A stretch of DNA of 64,000 nucleotides from positions 25,989,681 to 26,053,680 of the forward strand of contig NC_135552.1 in the NCBI RefSeq assembly GCF_964340395.1, given 5' to 3'. The translations under genes were made by a program, and so were the position numbers. Shown in pieces: positions 25,489 to 37,000 of this stretch. The DNA comes from Glandiceps talaboti (lineage: Eukaryota > Hemichordata > Enteropneusta > Spengelidae). How positions within the stretch are numbered: the stretch's first letter is position 1; each line of letters begins with the position of its first letter. Below the pieces are notes generated by a model. The model made no database searches. It saw only the letters and a list, made by a program, of their open reading frames with translations, and was not told the origin of the DNA.

Positions 25489-28400
25489 GTTGTCATCGTC
25501 ATCAACACCCACTTCAGGCACCTCCTCAGGAATTTCTTTTTTAATAATAAAATTATAAAGTATGTGTATGAGCAACTTATTTTTCAGATATTGTCTTGCT
25601 AATTTGAATTTTCACCTTCGAGCATTCAATCCCAACGTTACAGGAAATATTTTAATTTATACGATCATCTTCCAGATTTTCACAGTCAAATACGACAAAG
25701 CTTTTGTTACCTGCATGCAAGATTTACAATGGAAAGTTAAAAAATCATGCATTGTACTGGTACATACCTTCTTCAGAACTTTCACATACTTCTTCTATAT
25801 TCTCCTCATCAGAACTTGTAAAATCATCCGAATATTCTCCAGAGTCTCTGGGTTCTAATCTACGACTTGTTTCTGTAAAGGAAATACATGGAAGACAATG
25901 GTGTATTTGTCTTAGATGCTTTGAATGAAGGAAAATGATACCAAAACAAAGAAAGAAAATTAAAAGTGCATAATTACTGAAACATGTTTGCTTTCTTTTG
26001 AATTGTTTATAAAACTGTGACAAACAAGATTAACTGGAAGTAAAATATGACGTACTTAATGCCATAAAGAATCTCTTTTACCTTTTTCTTATTTTTTTTT
26101 CAGTCTAAAACATAACTTATTTGCCATTTCAAAAATCTGAAAATACATACCTGGACTGTTTGCATAACTATTATTATTGCTATTATTAGCACTGTCTAAT
26201 GCTGGCTTAGTTAGTTTATCGGTGGATAACAGCATGTCTGGCAGCTTGGCTGTATCATCAGATGACTTTAATCCTTGGTCACTACTCCTGTTTATACACA
26301 AAAGATACATCTAATATTACATATATACCCCATAACTACTTGCATCGATGTATACGCATACAATTGTTATTTGCATTGCAGTGCAATACTTAAAACATCA
26401 TAGCATACTGTATGCAAATAAACATGTAAATGTTCCATCAACATGAATTCACATGAACACAGTTGTACATTCTTTTTACAACAAAATTTTGCTATTCAGG
26501 ATAGTTGTAAAGTGTGAAATGACAACACACTGATGCAAGACTATATAAAGACATTTATTATGTTATATTGATGTTGAGATTTGCCAGCAAGATACCATGC
26601 AAGACCACTGTGCAACATATACTAGCAAGTTCATTTTTGACTATAGTTCAAATTTTTAGCAATAGCTATACATGACTTGTGTAAGTTAGATAAAAATCAT
26701 AAGCTATTTACTATTATAACTATAAATGTCTACATACCCTTCTTGACCCTCCCTGGACTGGGGTCTGGACGGCTTTTTATTCTGTAATATTTCCTGTTTC
26801 CAAACTTGTCTTTGTTCAATGAAAGAATTGATATGTTTTTGTACAAACGGCATTGAAAGTATTGCAGTTGCGCTGTAAACAGATAATCAGATTTTTATCA
26901 GATTGGAACAAAACATTCATGTAACTACTTCACAACATGGTTATGCTTTCAGTTGTTCGACTTGAAATGTGTCTTTGGATATCAATTGGCATTATGATCT
27001 ATATAGTGCTCCATGAACAGCTGAGGAAAAATTCCTTAATGCTAATTCACCAGGATAACTTCAGATATGTTGGGTTGTCTGTCTGTCTGTTTGTTTGTTT
27101 GTTTGTCTGTCTGTTTGTTTGTCTGTTTATCTGTCTGTTTGTCTGTCATGATCTGACTGCAAATATCAATAAACAACAAAAATCTGTCTTAACAATTTTC
27201 AAATTAAGGTTCTGATACACCATCTGAGTCAGTATGATAGATATGTCTGAACTACATTTCTTCATAGTTATAGCTTACCTTGGTCTTTTGTCAGGTTCTT
27301 TCACCAAAATAGCATTTACTAACTCCTTTAGTTCATCTGAATACATATCTGGTACATCCTATAAAATAGTTTGTAAATAGAAAACTTGGCTTTATCAATG
27401 TCTTATTTCGTATACAACAAATTCTACACTTGTAAAAACAGTAACTAGACCAGTTATATATATCTAAAAATAATGGCTGGTGGTACATCAAGTATCATAT
27501 AAAATAGCTAAATGCATGAGCTGTGATCACTTTCAGTTGTTAAGTTTGGGCAAAATTGAGAATATGTAGATGTGGCAGTCAGTAGCTGATGTACTTTAGT
27601 CTTTTTCAATGTCATAAGGGTGGGGGTGGGGGGTTAGGGGGAGGGGGTGCTAAGAAGACCATCAATATGTTAGGACTATATGAGAGGAATTTTTTGGACA
27701 TTTCAGTACTTGTTTGTGTTTATGTACACACCAAATCACACTGACTCCTGCCTGACATACCGTATGAGCTAGGATATTTTTTACGTGCACGTTGATAAGT
27801 TTAATCTCACAATGAGAAATACTGACAGCCCACTTGTATAATTATAAAACATACACTTACTGCATGGTCACATTTCACAATCTTGTAAAATAAACTGATT
27901 AAGTTGTTGGCATCAAATGCTGGCTGAAGTCCACACATCTCATATAGAAGACAACCTAATGCCTGAAAAGAAATTATAAACATGAAAATGTTTAACTTTG
28001 TTCAACCAAGGAAAATACGGATGACCTATCATAAGAAGTGACAAAACACTTAGTTCACAAGTATTTTGGCGGAATGAATAACTATTCTATGAAAAACTAT
28101 ACAGTTAACTTTACAAACCATTTTGATTTTTATATAAAGACCCTACTGAGGCAAATCTCCCATTATCAATAAAAATGTACCCACAAATCAGATGTAAATA
28201 AATTTAGATTTAATAAAAACTTACCCAAATATCAAATTTAAAATAAACTGACCCAAATATCACATTCAAATAAATTTACTTTTTATTTCAATAAACACTT
28301 ACCAACATATCAGATGTAAATAAATGTAGATTTACATGTAATAAATACTTACCCACATATCAGATTTGTTGTTGTATGGAATATCTTGGCATAATTCTGG

Positions 28401-28689
28401 ACTTAGATAACATGGTGTTCCTACACATGTACTAGCTTTATCTATAGTATAGTCTAGTGTCCTTGCAATGCCAAAGTCGCCTGTAAGCAGATGTGAAATA
28501 AATCATTTAATATGTTAATTCATGCTAGTGTCTCATTTTATATTTTCAGACTCTTGAAAATTAAATAATTTAAACCAATTCACACACTGGAATTGTGAAA
28601 GAACTGCCAAGTGCGTACGTACATACATACATACATACATGCAATGTACATACATACATGCATACACAAACATACATACATACATACAT

Positions 28690-28743
<54 letters not shown>

Positions 28744-31585
28744 ACACAGATATGTGCCTCCTGCCCTCTGTACACTTACCTAACTTGACAACTTCTTTCT
28801 TAGTAAGGAAGACATTTTGAGTCTTGAGATCTCTGAAAAGACATATTTAGAACTTAGATTATTGTCAATTCTGTTTGATGGTTTGCTGGAAACAAGTGCT
28901 GTAAACAAGACATTGAACTACGCACATGTATAACCATGGTAACTGTTTTAGTTTTTGTAATGTACAATTTTATATCTTTTGAGATCATTCTTGAAATCAA
29001 CATAGCCAGCCCTTCCTTTTAAAAAATACCAGGCTTATCAATCTTCATTAAATGTGGCATAACATAACATTTCATGAGTAATGTTCACTAAACACGTCAT
29101 TTCAAGGCACAGTATGTGATGTTTAATTATCAATTTCTGTATAGTTTGTAAATGAAATATTATCACAGATATGGATGCTAAATTCTAAAACATATATTTA
29201 TGTAGCTATGAATGTAAAATGCAGTTACTACAATATGTTTTCAAATCCATAAAATGCAGTTACTACAATATGTTTTCAAATCCATTTCATTTCATTTCAT
29301 TTCATAATGCCCTATTTTCCTATTTTCCTACTTTCCAAATTTCATGCTATCATTTTTTTCATCCTCTTTGGACAATGATTGATGCTGCTTTATTTTCACT
29401 GATCAAGGAAGATGTACAATTCTTTTTTTTTAATAGATATTTTAAATTCTTAAAAACAAACAACTATAAAAGTTTGACAGTGAGAAAAAAAATCTTATAC
29501 TTGACAATATTTGCAAGTATAGTACCTGTGTAAGACCTTCTTGGAATGTATATACTGTACAGCCATAGCTATCTGTATAAACCACTGCATAATTTGCTTC
29601 TCCTCAATGCACTCGTGTTTCATACTTGCCAGGTGTATCCTTTCATCTAGACTTCCGCCATCACAGTAATCCTGAGAAATGCAACCAGATTGTAATTATT
29701 ACTATACACAGCAAGCTATCAGCAAACTAAAATAGACACAAAGTAAGACTCCTGGGTAAAAATACTGTTGTATATGGTAGATTACACAAATGGGTGATAG
29801 CAGTGCCTTGGTTACATGTATGTGAATATAATTAAGATAGTGTAAATAAAAAGTTGAAAGTTTGGTCAATTGAGGAAAACTTGCAATCACAGATGCCAAC
29901 CTACTGTTATTGTATTTGCATCAATGTCAACAGACAACTTAAAGGGCTATGTTTCAATCCAAGTTCATCACATTAGTGTTATCTTATCAGTTGAGCTATG
30001 AGGATTACATGGGATTATTATTTTGTACTGGATCAACTTTTTCTATAGCTCGGCTAAACAACCATTTTCACACCTAGATTTTAATCTTAACCCAACATGG
30101 GCCTTTAAATCAACGTGTTGCAATAAATAGTTTTAGTTGTGTCTGTGTTAGCTTCCCATATGTGGATTGCCACATAACCCAACATGGGCCTTTAAATCAA
30201 CGTGATGCAATAAACAGATTTAGCTAAGTCTGTGTTAGCTTCCCATATGTGGATTGCCACATAACCCAACATGGGCCTTTAAATCAACATGATGCAATAA
30301 ATAGTTTTAGTTGTGTCTGTGCTGAGAACTTCTAGTGGTCTGAGATCTGTGTTAGCTTTATGTGGATTGCCACATTCATACATGCATTGTATTTTATAAA
30401 GGGGTCCCAAACTACCTGTTACAATGTACTTTGTATTACTGGTAATAGAATTCTAAGCATACACAATTTTAAAAAATATGTAAATTACACAAAACAATGT
30501 GAGTGGCTTCAAGACAGATCTACAGTACAGATGGATATTTGTACATTAAAATTGCTTTGTCATCAAAAAAAGATAATTACATACCTGCACAATGCAAAGG
30601 TGAAGTTCTTTGGCATCAAAAAAGGATTCATAGTAAGTAACTATGTGTGGATGTTTCAAATCAGACAAAATCCTACAAGGAAGAAAATTATTTTATAACT
30701 GAGTATGAAGACACGTTTCTATCTGTAGCATTTCATGACCCTCCTAAAACACCCGATTTTCTTCATGTCTGTAGCAAAGCAACGTACACAACGTCAACCA
30801 AATGGCAAGGATTGAGTAACATATTTGCAAGTCACAGAAAAAATCTGTTGCAATGTCTGTCAACATACCCATTTGGAATGTATTCAATACGTATGCAGTA
30901 TATTTCAGTTTATAATTCCTATAAACACATCCATGTGAACTTTAAAGTGGCGTAAGCTAAGTTTATAAGCTTTTTACTCAAGTGAAAATACTTATAGCTC
31001 GCGTAGCGGCTCAATGTCTAGTACGCATGCATGTCCTATATACTATGTGATGTTTTTTGGTGACTTTACCCAAGGATGCGTTGCAGCACAATGACTACGC
31101 CTGCGCATTCTATATACTATGCGCATTCACCACACAGAGGGTGCTATCTACAATATCATCATTAGGCAGCCGGTCACAAATGAATCTACCCTGCGCAAGC
31201 TTATGGGCTTTGCCTAATTATGATATTAAAATATTAAAATAATAACCTTGATAAATCTATTTTAAAATGATTTTAATGTCGATGTATGCCTTCTGTAACA
31301 TTATAATTGTCTTCTGGCATTGTTAGAACAGTTGATTGCATAGTACTAGGGATTTCTTGAACATTTTTGATATGTATGATAAATTACGACATCAGATCAT
31401 TTATGAGTTATATCTTGACATTTGGTTTGAGTTCATTTAATTGAAAGTCATGGTTAAGTATGCTCCAGTAAGTACAATACTGTGAGTGCCTTATAAATAT
31501 ACAACATAAACTGCACTGTAAACTCAGCTTGTGTCCCATTAAATGGACCACCCTTCATTTGACCCCCTCCACTGTCTATGATTTG

Positions 31586-31622
<37 letters not shown>

Positions 31623-32777
31623 GACACACACATCGCGTATGTATTACGAGTTCTTCATAATTTCTCTGAACATATCCATGTGACATCCTTTCATTTGACA
31701 TACACACATACACATACTCACACACAAACAAACAGACACCATTTATGTATATTATAGTATACATTAAAATAACAAATATGCATGGTATACAAACACACAT
31801 AGATTAGACTCACAGGTAGCCATATGTTGATAACCTGATAAACATATCAAACCTTATGCCATTACATAGAATTGGTCTGGAAAAGTTCATAATTTAATAG
31901 TGTTGTGGTTTGATTTTTTATGTCAATTTATGTGAAGACTTTCCACATACTTACTTTGCTTCTCTCAGTACAGCATCTTTAGTTCTGGTCTTCTTCTTGT
32001 CATCCAGCTGTATTTTCTTTAAGGCTAATAACCTTTATAACAAATAACAACATTTCATTGCTATGGTTACAGCTTTATTTTAAATATTACATGTTCATTT
32101 TTGTTTTCATTTTTGTTTTGAATATTTAGGATTTTGTGTATCCATTAAAATGAAATCCTTTAAATTTATCTGTTATGAATGATGTGTGTCTGATTGACTG
32201 CGACTAAAATCCATTGAAAAGAATTCATGCATATGTTGGAATGTATTAAAAGTATGAAACAACCAACTTTTAAACTGTGAACCCAAATATCAGTGTTTAG
32301 CATCATTACATGTACATGTAGCTACAAACCTTTCCTTAGTGATGATTGCACAATGTCACACAAGCTCAACAAATGAAGATTGTTCATTAAGGTCAACCCC
32401 CCCCCCCCTCCCCCTCGCCCTAAACAAACATTCACAAGAGCAACATCAAACGTTCATATATGATGTAAACTATGATGAAAACTGTAGTGGTCAGACCACT
32501 ACGATTGATGTAATGTAGAAACACGATTGTAAACACATTCAAATATTACAAGAAACCCAGCACCGTATCTCATTAATAAGTTAATTAATTTGTCTTGCCT
32601 ATTCAGCCAATACTATGCTTTAGTTTCCTTTACTTGTATGTCAAGACTAACTGATGCAACCTTCCACTACTACATGTTGTTGTATACAACTTACTTTTTA
32701 TGTGTTGCACTTCTTACTAAGTACACATCACCGCCTGTTCCATGTCCAAGTGTGGTTACGATGTCATAGTTCTCCAT
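22431..32777 (-). CDS. NIMA-related serine/threonine kinase (NEK family)
   Basis: Fifteen exons (transcript order): 32695-32777, 31955-32032, 30595-30672, 29526-29671, 28780-28832, 28353-28480, 27861-27962, 27279-27358, 26738-26872, 26151-26287, 25768-25872, 25327-25535, 24218-24338, 23436-23519, 22431-22508. They sum to 1,617 nt, 538 codons plus stop, all in frame with GT-AG borders. The kinase domain fills residues 4-270: glycine loop GHGTGGDVY, lysine 33, glutamate 52, HRD 131-133, DFG 151-153, activation loop ending GTPCYLSPE. The [12 protein letters not shown] and [12 protein letters not shown] segments are NEK-like, nearest the NEK1/3/4/5/11 group; I cannot fix the orthologue. The tail is low-complexity and very acidic, with two aspartate runs, then a conserved-looking end ([13 protein letters not shown]). 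NEKs act in mitosis, cilia and DNA damage signalling. The acceptor of exon 25327-25535 is weak. Confidence 0.92.
22927..23411. mobile_element. Degenerate MITE with GGCTGCCTTTACAT-like ends
   Basis: The left end reads GGCTGCCTTTACAT and the right end is the complement of GGCCACATTTACAT. Inside are further inverted TTTTCAT-type words. No protein is encoded. It resembles hAT-type MITE ends, but I could not see a clear target duplication. It lies in the penultimate-exon intron of the NEK gene. Confidence 0.4.
23607..23735. repeat. 63-bp tandem duplication
   Basis: Two units of 63 bp with one or two differences start with AGTCAAAATATGGAATGACC. As 63 is a multiple of three, both strands stay open across it. 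It lies in a NEK intron; I see no convincing exon borders. Confidence 0.85.
24611..25290. mobile_element. MITE family 2, copy A, carrying a nested MITE and an internal palindrome
   Basis: The left end (TTCACTCCAGGAAATAAAG) and the right end (CTTTTATTTCCTGGAGTGGC) are inverted and match the ends of the intact copy at 62542-62828. A second element is inserted at 24702-24948, and 24949-25199 is itself a long imperfect palindrome. The whole lies in a NEK intron. Confidence 0.65.
24702..24948. mobile_element. MITE family 3, nested in family 2
   Basis: A 247-bp element has inverted ends: AATAGGGAACTTGCAAACC on the left and the complement of AATAGGGAACTTGCAATCC on the right. There is no coding capacity. 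I could not fix the target duplication. Confidence 0.65.
27618..27648 (+). other. G-rich tract, potential G-quadruplex
   Basis: Five runs of three to six G separated by one to three bases lie in a NEK intron. The NEK pre-mRNA carries the C-rich complement. Confidence 0.6.
28170..28372 (-). repeat. Tandem array of sequences copied from a NEK splice donor
   Basis: The true donor of exon 28353-28480 (ACTTAC at 28347-28352 on the plus strand) with its flank ACCCACATATCAGATTT recurs at about 28302, 28252, 28224 and 28180, spaced about 30-50 bp. The copies at 28297-28302 and 28219-28224 keep an exact ACTTAC, that is GTAAGT in the transcript; the others have changed. Confidence 0.7.
28618..28748. 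repeat. (CATA)n/(CA)n microsatellite in NEK intron
   Basis: In the transcript it reads TG then TATG, beginning about 30 nt after the donor of exon 28780-28832. Confidence 0.95.
29217..29315. repeat. 35-bp tandem duplication followed by (ATTTC)n
   Basis: AAAATGCAGTTACTACAATA begins two adjacent identical units, followed by four CATTT units. It lies in a NEK intron. Confidence 0.85.
29725..29870. repeat. Dispersed repeat fragment shared with 38395-38520
   Basis: It shares GGTAGATTACACAA, TGGGTGATAG and AAGATAGTGTAAA in the same order and spacing with a stretch in a RING2 intron. The copies are diverged and the family is unknown. Confidence 0.55.
30091..30380. repeat. 87-bp tandem repeat, about three copies
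   Basis: Units start at 30091, 30178 and 30265 with CCCAACATGGGCCTTTAAAT. The third carries an insertion near 30325. It lies in a NEK intron. Confidence 0.9.
30946..31538. mobile_element. TTAA-flanked MITE, family 1, copy 2
   Basis: It is flanked by TTAA at 30942-30945 and 31539-31542, with ends AGTGGCGTAAGCTAAGTT and the complement of a GAGTTT-type right end. It aligns with copy 1 (21644-21998) over both ends and carries an extra GC-richer block of about 230 bp in the middle. It lies in a NEK intron. Confidence 0.7.
31588..31621. repeat. (CA)n microsatellite
   Basis: A CA run lies in a NEK intron (TG in the transcript), about 330 nt after the donor at 31954. Confidence 0.95.
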
Positions 32778-33245
32778 AGCTTCTAACTTCTATTGCATGT
32801 TACTGACTGGTGTATTTCATATGACAATGCTGGTTTTATCAAATTACATCATGTCTGTGTAGCCAGGTTTTCTGTGAGGCACAAAATGTTACTTTTTTGT
32901 TAAAAATCAAAGCTGGTATTTGTGAAAAGAGAAGAATTGGCGAACTTTACTTTGGGTTATTTAACTGCCTGGTTTTAATTCAATTTTATGACCAAGTAAC
33001 ACTATCAGAAAATGAACATAGAAGTCGGAAATACAGTCTTCTCTACTAGAGAATTTTTCATCACAATTTTTAAAAGGAACATTAATATACAACTCAGCTG
33101 ATCAGGTAGATTCTATAGAGTTTTATATCTCTAACAAATATCTGTACAAGATATGTTTGTAATATAAATATATAATAACATGGTCTACGATTTCCCTCGT
33201 AATGTATTAATTCTACATCAAAGCTAAAACTATATGTATGCACGC

Positions 33246-33278
33246 ATGGAAGTATAATATAGTGGGTTATACTTCCAT
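33246..33278. repeat. 12-bp perfect inverted repeat
   Basis: Arms ATGGAAGTATAA and TTATACTTCCAT with a 9-nt loop lie in the NEK/RING2 spacer. It may be a binding site pair or a chance hairpin. Confidence 0.6.
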
Positions 33279-33676
33279 GATGAACAAGGCCAGGCCATGG
33301 AGGTACAACTTACACGAAACTGACTCGGATGTTTATGAATACAATGTATTGCTTTGTCGTTACATATATGGGTTAGAATGTTGAACAAAAATATAAAGGC
33401 AACCAAAGATAGGTTGAAATACTGCTGTTATTGTTGCACCACATTTTGACGTCCTTTCGTTTTAGGTTACGGGGTCATGAAGTGCATGTTGCAGTAGCCC
33501 CCTTCACACCTTTGTATGTGTTGTTTACGTTCATAGTGTACACAGTCGAGCCTACATGTCGACACTGCAAAGGTCAACGAACAGGTGATCACAGATGCAC
33601 GATCAGTATGAAAAGATCACCGTGCTTTCACTGAAACAATAAAGATGCCAGAATTAACTGATTCACTTACTTTTAC

Positions 33677-33690
33677 TGCGCGTACGCGCA
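33677..33690. promoter_or_regulatory. NRF1-like palindrome
   Basis: TGCGCGTACGCGCA is a perfect 14-bp palindrome. It is close to the NRF1 consensus TGCGCATGCGCA, a common element of housekeeping promoters. It is conspicuous in AT-rich surroundings and lies about 330 bp before the RING2 start. Confidence 0.45.
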
Positions 33691-34020
33691 CCTAAAAATA
33701 ATATTTGGCTATCGAGACATAGCAACGCGTAATCGGATTCCCCTGTTTAGGGACAGGAACCAGTTCATCATTACTAATTTTAGACGAATGCGAGTACTAT
33801 ATTTATAGTTTGTTAATTCGAGTACTAATTTCATTTATACAGATTTTAAATAGTATTGATTTTGTATTTTGTAATATGCAAACTTTAAATTATTTTATAT
33901 GTCATTTCACTTCATACGTTAGATGAAAAATGCAGGAAAAGCTGAACAAATATAATCTTGATCAATCTGTACCAATGGAAGAAGTGTACTACAAATGTAA
34001 CGATGTATCTGTGGTCAAAA

Positions 34021-37000
34021 ATGGCGAACACTCCTGTGGTGAGATTGTCTTTCGTGCGCTTTTTTGTACATTTACAATGTATTCTTGATGTAATTGTGTA
34101 ATGTAGAGTATTCCTTCTAATTTACCGATGTACTGTTCATCTCCTTTTCATTTTAGACACCGGGATCAAGCCTGCAACCCAACAAAACCTGGGGTATGTA
34201 TATTTATACTTCTCTTTAAAAAGATTTGCATACAAATGATCCGAATCGTCTATTTGTGAAGTTAAAAACAGACAGAGGAGTCTATGTGGTGAGGATACAG
34301 CGATAGAAGCACAGAAATTATGGTGTGGCTGTTAGTCGTTGTCTGCCAACGTAGTTGGCTAATACAGCGTGCATTGTTTTTCGACGCTGCCTTATATTTT
34401 CATATTACGAATCCGATAAACAGAGTCAATATTATCGATATTGCTATATATCATATGCTAATGATCGTCCTGTTTTGATAAATATGTTGTCACTTGCCGC
34501 CTTGCGTTGTTATCATCTAGTTTCAACCTATAAATCACCACTGACAGTAGTAATATCTGTAAACTATATAATCCAGTTAGTGTGTTGCAAAATCCTTTCT
34601 GTACATCATTTCGTGTTTTTAATGAAGGCATTGTGAGATGGGGAGATCGACACAAGGTGAGCCAAACAGGAAATGCCTCATTTGTATAGATGATAAAATA
34701 AAAACAACAAAAATGAAAGAATTTTTACCGACACTGTAAAATACATTATTTTTTACTGAGTATTTAGTATGCTAGACTACTGATGTTATGAGATTAAATG
34801 AAAACCCCAGTGAATTTTTTTACAATTTTGAATGTGTTCAAATGTTATGTTTGACTTTTTCAAATAAGTCACAGCCAAAAAATTGCAACCTCTCATTAGT
34901 TGAATCCTTTGAAAATATATAAAATACATTTAGTAGCAAGGATACAGGTTTTCAATTTTTGTTTTTGTACCTCATTAGTGTGTACCATAATCCATGTCAA
35001 GCTACTGATATTGATTTCAATTAAGTCATTGGATGACCCAGGAAATGTTCTACATTTTAGTGACTGAGTGCCAAATATTGTTTTCAAGAATTTTGAGGAT
35101 TGAACCACTTGGCTCTGTAATGGCCCAGAAAATGCTGTTTTGATTCAGTGCTTTACAGTGAATCACTTCCTGAAAATACCGAGTTGTGTGCATACTGTAA
35201 ACTTATTGTAGATCATTCAATATATTCAAGTAGTACAATACAATACAATACAATACAATAAAACTTTATTGATCCTTGTCAGGAAATTATAGTGTCTGCC
35301 ATAAAAACAAAAACAATTTAAAACGAGTAGATAAAAACAATAAAACGAGCACACAAAAACCCCCCAAAAACAAGACTTTCACAATCAAAACACGTACATA
35401 ACCAGGATAACAGAATGACGATATTAACCAGTAAATTGTACATTTGATGCTTTAGAACTCAGTCTGTATGAACTTCATCGTACACCTCAAGAAGCTATTA
35501 CTGATGGTACAGAGATAGCAGTATCACCACGTAGTCTACACAGTGAATTGATGTGTCCAATATGCTTAGATATGCTGAAAAATACAATGACAACCAAGGA
35601 ATGTTTACATCGCTTTTGTCAAGAGTGTATCACCACTGCCCTCAGAAGTGGGTAAGTACAAATTATTACATTTCTGACATGATTACAGGAACAACTATGT
35701 GAGCTGATTTTTTTGTCAGATGACAGTTTTAAAAGAAATTACCAAGCTTTTTAAACTCCAATTTCTCTATTGGAACAAATATTCTCTTTTTATAATTTAT
35801 ATTTTATTTTCTATTCATTTCTGTTATACTCATTGAAGGCATGTATGTTAATTATAGTTATCTAGTAAGCAAACTCTATTAATATCCCAGAAATGTAAGG
35901 TTTCCTGGTAAAACATAAAATAAGTCTTCTGTTCCGGTCATCATGGCAGTGCACAAAATACCATCAAGGATTGGTGATGAGGTAATTGAGCGAGTTAGAG
36001 TGATTGCACCATAATACCAGTACATAAAAGGTTACAGTTGCTAGGACTTCAATATTGATAGCATTTTTTGTACCTTAAGGTAACATTGTATTTCATTGAA
36101 ATATAACTTACAGTTACACATGTATGTTTATCTTGTTTGCAGCAATAAAGAATGCCCTACATGTAGAAAGAAGCTGGTGTCTCGTCGATCCTTGCGACCC
36201 GATCCCAACTTTGATGCTTTGATATCTAAAATATATCCAAGTCGAGATGAATATGAGGCACAACAGGTAGGGTAATTTGTCAGATTTTTATTGACATGTT
36301 TTGAATTTTTCATGTAAATAGAAGAGTATTAGAAATCATAATATTATAGTGTGATGTCAAATTCAGGGTAATACATTACATTTCGTAAAAAAACCCATCA
36401 CTTTTTGGTAATGACGTCAGTATATATTATATTTATAACCCACATTATCCACCTCAGCCAACATCTTTTGAAGACTTTGAGGTAGTACCTGATGAGTACA
36501 GTTTGAATTACATTATATATCTATATTTCTTTGCAGGAAAAATTGCTGGCAAGATTGAGTAAGCATCATAATCAACAAGCTTTACAAAACAGTATAGAAG
36601 AAGGTTTAAAAATCCAAGCCATCAACAGAGCCCAGAGAGTGGTATGTACTTTCATTATCAATTTAATCTTTTGTGTACTCTGAGACAATTGAAACATTTT
36701 TTCATGCACATGTCTGTTTTCACCCTCTTTTTCTTCCTGATGTCTTTATATTTTGTTATTGTATGCAGTTTCAAGATCTGATTTATTGGCTGAAACTTTC
36801 CAAAATAAAACCAAATTATAATAATGATAATGGTGTAATTTTGTTCTTTTAATATTTTTTTTAATTAATTAAAGCTTGTGAAATATCAAGAAATCATTCT
36901 TTGTCTGTGAATGATTCAATGGAAGGGATACCGTGTGTAGAAGATATAAAGATTTTGCATTTCTCCTACCAGTACACAATGAATTGAAAATCATCCTAAG

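Larger units (their letters stand above)
32778..34020. promoter_or_regulatory. Shared head-to-head promoter region of NEK and RING2
   Basis: The two start codons face away from each other across 1,243 bp. The region includes a GC-rich palindrome (33677-33690) and a hairpin (33246-33278). A consensus donor on the minus strand just beside the palindrome (GTAAGTGAA near 33668) suggests a non-coding NEK first exon whose transcription starts near 33.7 kb. If so the two promoters may be only a few hundred bases apart. Confidence 0.5.

Noticed and set aside
33431-33634. 67-codon open frame in the NEK/RING2 spacer
   Set aside because: Lies in the shared promoter region, no similarity, and composition like its surroundings.
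34021-34038. Alternative RING2 start at 33931 (MQEKLNKYN...)
   Set aside because: Its phase at the 34038 donor does not lead into the NKTWELSLYEL frame, whereas the ATG at 34021 does.
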